DNA from: Actinomycetota bacterium
GTDB taxonomy: Bacteria > Actinomycetota > Actinomycetes > S36-B12 > UBA5976
Assembly: GCA_009704345.1 (NCBI GenBank)
Contig: WLEH01000051.1
Location: 1 to 7,327, forward strand
DNA: 7,327 nt
Reading direction: 5' to 3'
Part shown: positions 6,106 through 7,327 of the stretch, piece after piece
Position numbering within the stretch: the first letter of the stretch is position 1
Layout: every line of letters starts with the position of its first letter
Position numbers and translations under genes: made by a program
Notes under the pieces: generated by a model
Database searches by the model: none
Told to the model about the DNA's origin: nothing
Seen by the model: the letters and a program-made list of their open reading frames with translations, nothing else

Positions 6106-7327
6106 TTAAGCAGCGATGCTTATTTCCTTGCGCTTTGAAATCAAAATCGACACTACGATGATCAGCACTGCAACTGCAGCAATGGTCATCCTTAGTGCGG
6201 TGTTTGGTTCAGCGCTTAGAGTTAGTGAAATGATCACTGGGGCAATTAGCACCGAAACCAAGTTCATAACCTTGATTAATGGGTTAATTGCAGGACCTGC
6301 AGTGTCCTTGAATGGATCGCCAACAGTGTCACCAATAACTGTTGCAGCATGTGCTTGTGATCCTTTACCACCATGCACACCATCTTCAACAAGTTTCTTA
6401 GCGTTATCCCATGCGCCACCTGAGTTCGATAGGAACACTGCCATCAACGTACCGGCACCAATTGCGCCAGCAAGATAAGAGGCAAGTGCACCAACACCAA
6501 GACCGAAACCAACTGCGATTGGAGCTAGCACCGCAAGCAAGCCTGGGGTGATTAACTCTCGCAATGAATCCTTGGTGCAGATATCAACTACACGGCCATA
6601 TTCTGGTCGCTCGGTGCCATTCATGATGCCAGGACGAGTTGCGAATTGATTTCGAACTTCGAATACCACCGCACCAGCAGCACGAGATACCGCATTCACA
6701 GCAAGAGATGAGAACAAGAACACCACTGAAGCACCAATTAACAAACCAAATAGTGAGTTTGGCTTAGTTACGTTGAATGCATCTAGCAGGTCAAATTGTG
6801 CACCTAATTCATCAACCGCTTGAATAATGGCATCCCGGTAAGCACCAAATAGTGCAGTTGCAGCCAATACTGCAGTTGCAATAGCAATACCTTTAGTGAT
6901 TGCCTTTGTGGTGTTTCCAACCGCATCAAGCTCGGTCAGAATCTGAGCTGCTTCGCCGTGTACGTCACCTGACATTTCAGCAATTCCTTGAGCGTTATCG
7001 CTAACTGGGCCAAAGGTATCCATTGCCACGATAACTCCAACGGTGGTTAACAAACCAGTTCCAGCTAGCGCGATTGCAAATAGTGAAAGTGCAATTGATG
7101 CGCCACCCAATAGGAATGCGCCGTAAACTGCAGCACCAATAATTACTGCGGTCACAACTGCTGATTCCAAACCAATTGCGATACCAGAAAGCACCACAGT
7201 TGCTGGACCAGTTAATGATGATTTACCAATGTCTTGAACTGGCTTCTTATCAGTTCCGGTGTAATAACCAGTTACGCGCAGGATAATTGCAGCAAGGGCA
7301 ATACCAAGAATTACTGAAACGGTAGCG
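6106..7327 (-). CDS. hppA: Membrane-bound proton-translocating pyrophosphatase, C-terminal part (5' end outside window)
   Basis: HppA hydrolyses cytoplasmic pyrophosphate and pumps protons across the membrane. The window holds the last 406 codons; family members are about 680-800 residues, so roughly the N-terminal 40-50% including the first substrate motif lies to the right. The frame stays open to the edge, and residues encoded at 7198-7326 (including TGYYTGTDKKPVQDIGKSS) match the family, so the GTG at 7197 is internal. Visible landmarks are DTFGPVSDNAQGIAEMSG (from 7020 leftwards), the GNTTKAITKG determinant, SGGAWDNAKK, and GDTVGDPFKDTAGPAINPL, which carry the conserved Asp, Asn and Lys residues for Mg-pyrophosphate binding. 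Lys (codon 6906-6904) and Thr (6897-6895) at the K/A and T positions mark the K+-independent class. The stop is five bases from the shared terminator hairpin. The frame is intact throughout the visible part. Confidence 0.97.
   Translation of the reverse strand, partial: ATVSVILGIALAAIILRVTGYYTGTDKKPVQDIGKSSLTGPATVVLSGIAIGLESAVVTAVIIGAAVYGAFLLGGASIALSLFAIALAGTGLLTTVGVIVAMDTFGPVSDNAQGIAEMSGDVHGEAAQILTELDAVGNTTKAITKGIAIATAVLAATALFGAYRDAIIQAVDELGAQFDLLDAFNVTKPNSLFGLLIGASVVFLFSSLAVNAVSRAAGAVVFEVRNQFATRPGIMNGTERPEYGRVVDICTKDSLRELITPGLLAVLAPIAVGFGLGVGALASYLAGAIGAGTLMAVFLSNSGGAWDNAKKLVEDGVHGGKGSQAHAATVIGDTVGDPFKDTAGPAINPLIKVMNLVSVLIAPVIISLTLSAEPNTALRMTIAAVAVLIIVVSILISKRKEISIAA

Noticed and set aside
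6102..6109. TTAATTAA palindrome at the end of hppA
   Set aside because: An eight-base AT-only palindrome over a stop codon is common by chance.
6116..6478. Open frame on the plus strand within hppA
   Set aside because: It is antisense to highly conserved hppA sequence and has no recognisable domain.
6106..7197. Reading hppA as a complete 363-residue gene starting at GTG 7197
   Set aside because: The frame continues open to the right edge and the upstream residues match the conserved HppA segment before the GTG, so the GTG codes for an internal valine.
1..7327. Mobile element, CRISPR array, tRNA/rRNA or toxin-antitoxin genes
   Set aside because: I found no transposase, regularly spaced repeats, cloverleaf-like segment or small paired genes; nearly all sequence is accounted for by six housekeeping-type genes.

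Overview
The window shows a compact, gene-dense stretch of a bacterial chromosome with moderate GC (mid-40s percent by eye, not computed). Several things point to an actinobacterium with a small, rather AT-rich genome: a fused CopD-CtaG membrane protein with the C-terminal tail usual for actinobacteria, a PtpA-type phosphatase with the GTGxWHVG block, an H+-pumping pyrophosphatase and very short intergenic gaps. A freshwater acI/Nanopelagicales-like lineage would fit, but that assignment is inference from gene content and base composition only.

Layout. From 6 to 3548 three genes lie on the minus strand and read right to left: a small unrecognised four-helix membrane protein, the translational GTPase TypA/BipA, and a CPA2-type cation/proton antiporter. 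Gaps are 56 and 25 bases and no terminator is seen between them, so they may be one transcript. About 50 bases separate this set from a divergent plus-strand pair: a low-molecular-weight protein tyrosine phosphatase (3602-4132) and, one base later, the CopD-CtaG fusion (4134-6077). The pair converges on hppA (minus strand, from 6106 to beyond the right edge), and a long symmetrical hairpin at 6048-6100 serves as a probable shared terminator.

Function. Three of the six genes concern proton-linked energetics or its copper supply: the antiporter uses ion gradients, CopD-CtaG handles copper for cytochrome oxidase assembly, and HppA pumps protons at the expense of pyrophosphate. TypA and the phosphatase are stress or regulatory functions. 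All recognised genes look intact apart from hppA, which is cut by the window edge.

No mobile element, CRISPR array, tRNA, rRNA or defence system is visible. I do not see a clearly new system. The points most worth a second look are a hairpin lying between a good Shine-Dalgarno sequence and the typA start codon, the terminator that overlaps the end of the CopD-CtaG gene, the tight phosphatase/CopD-CtaG coupling, and the small unknown membrane protein.
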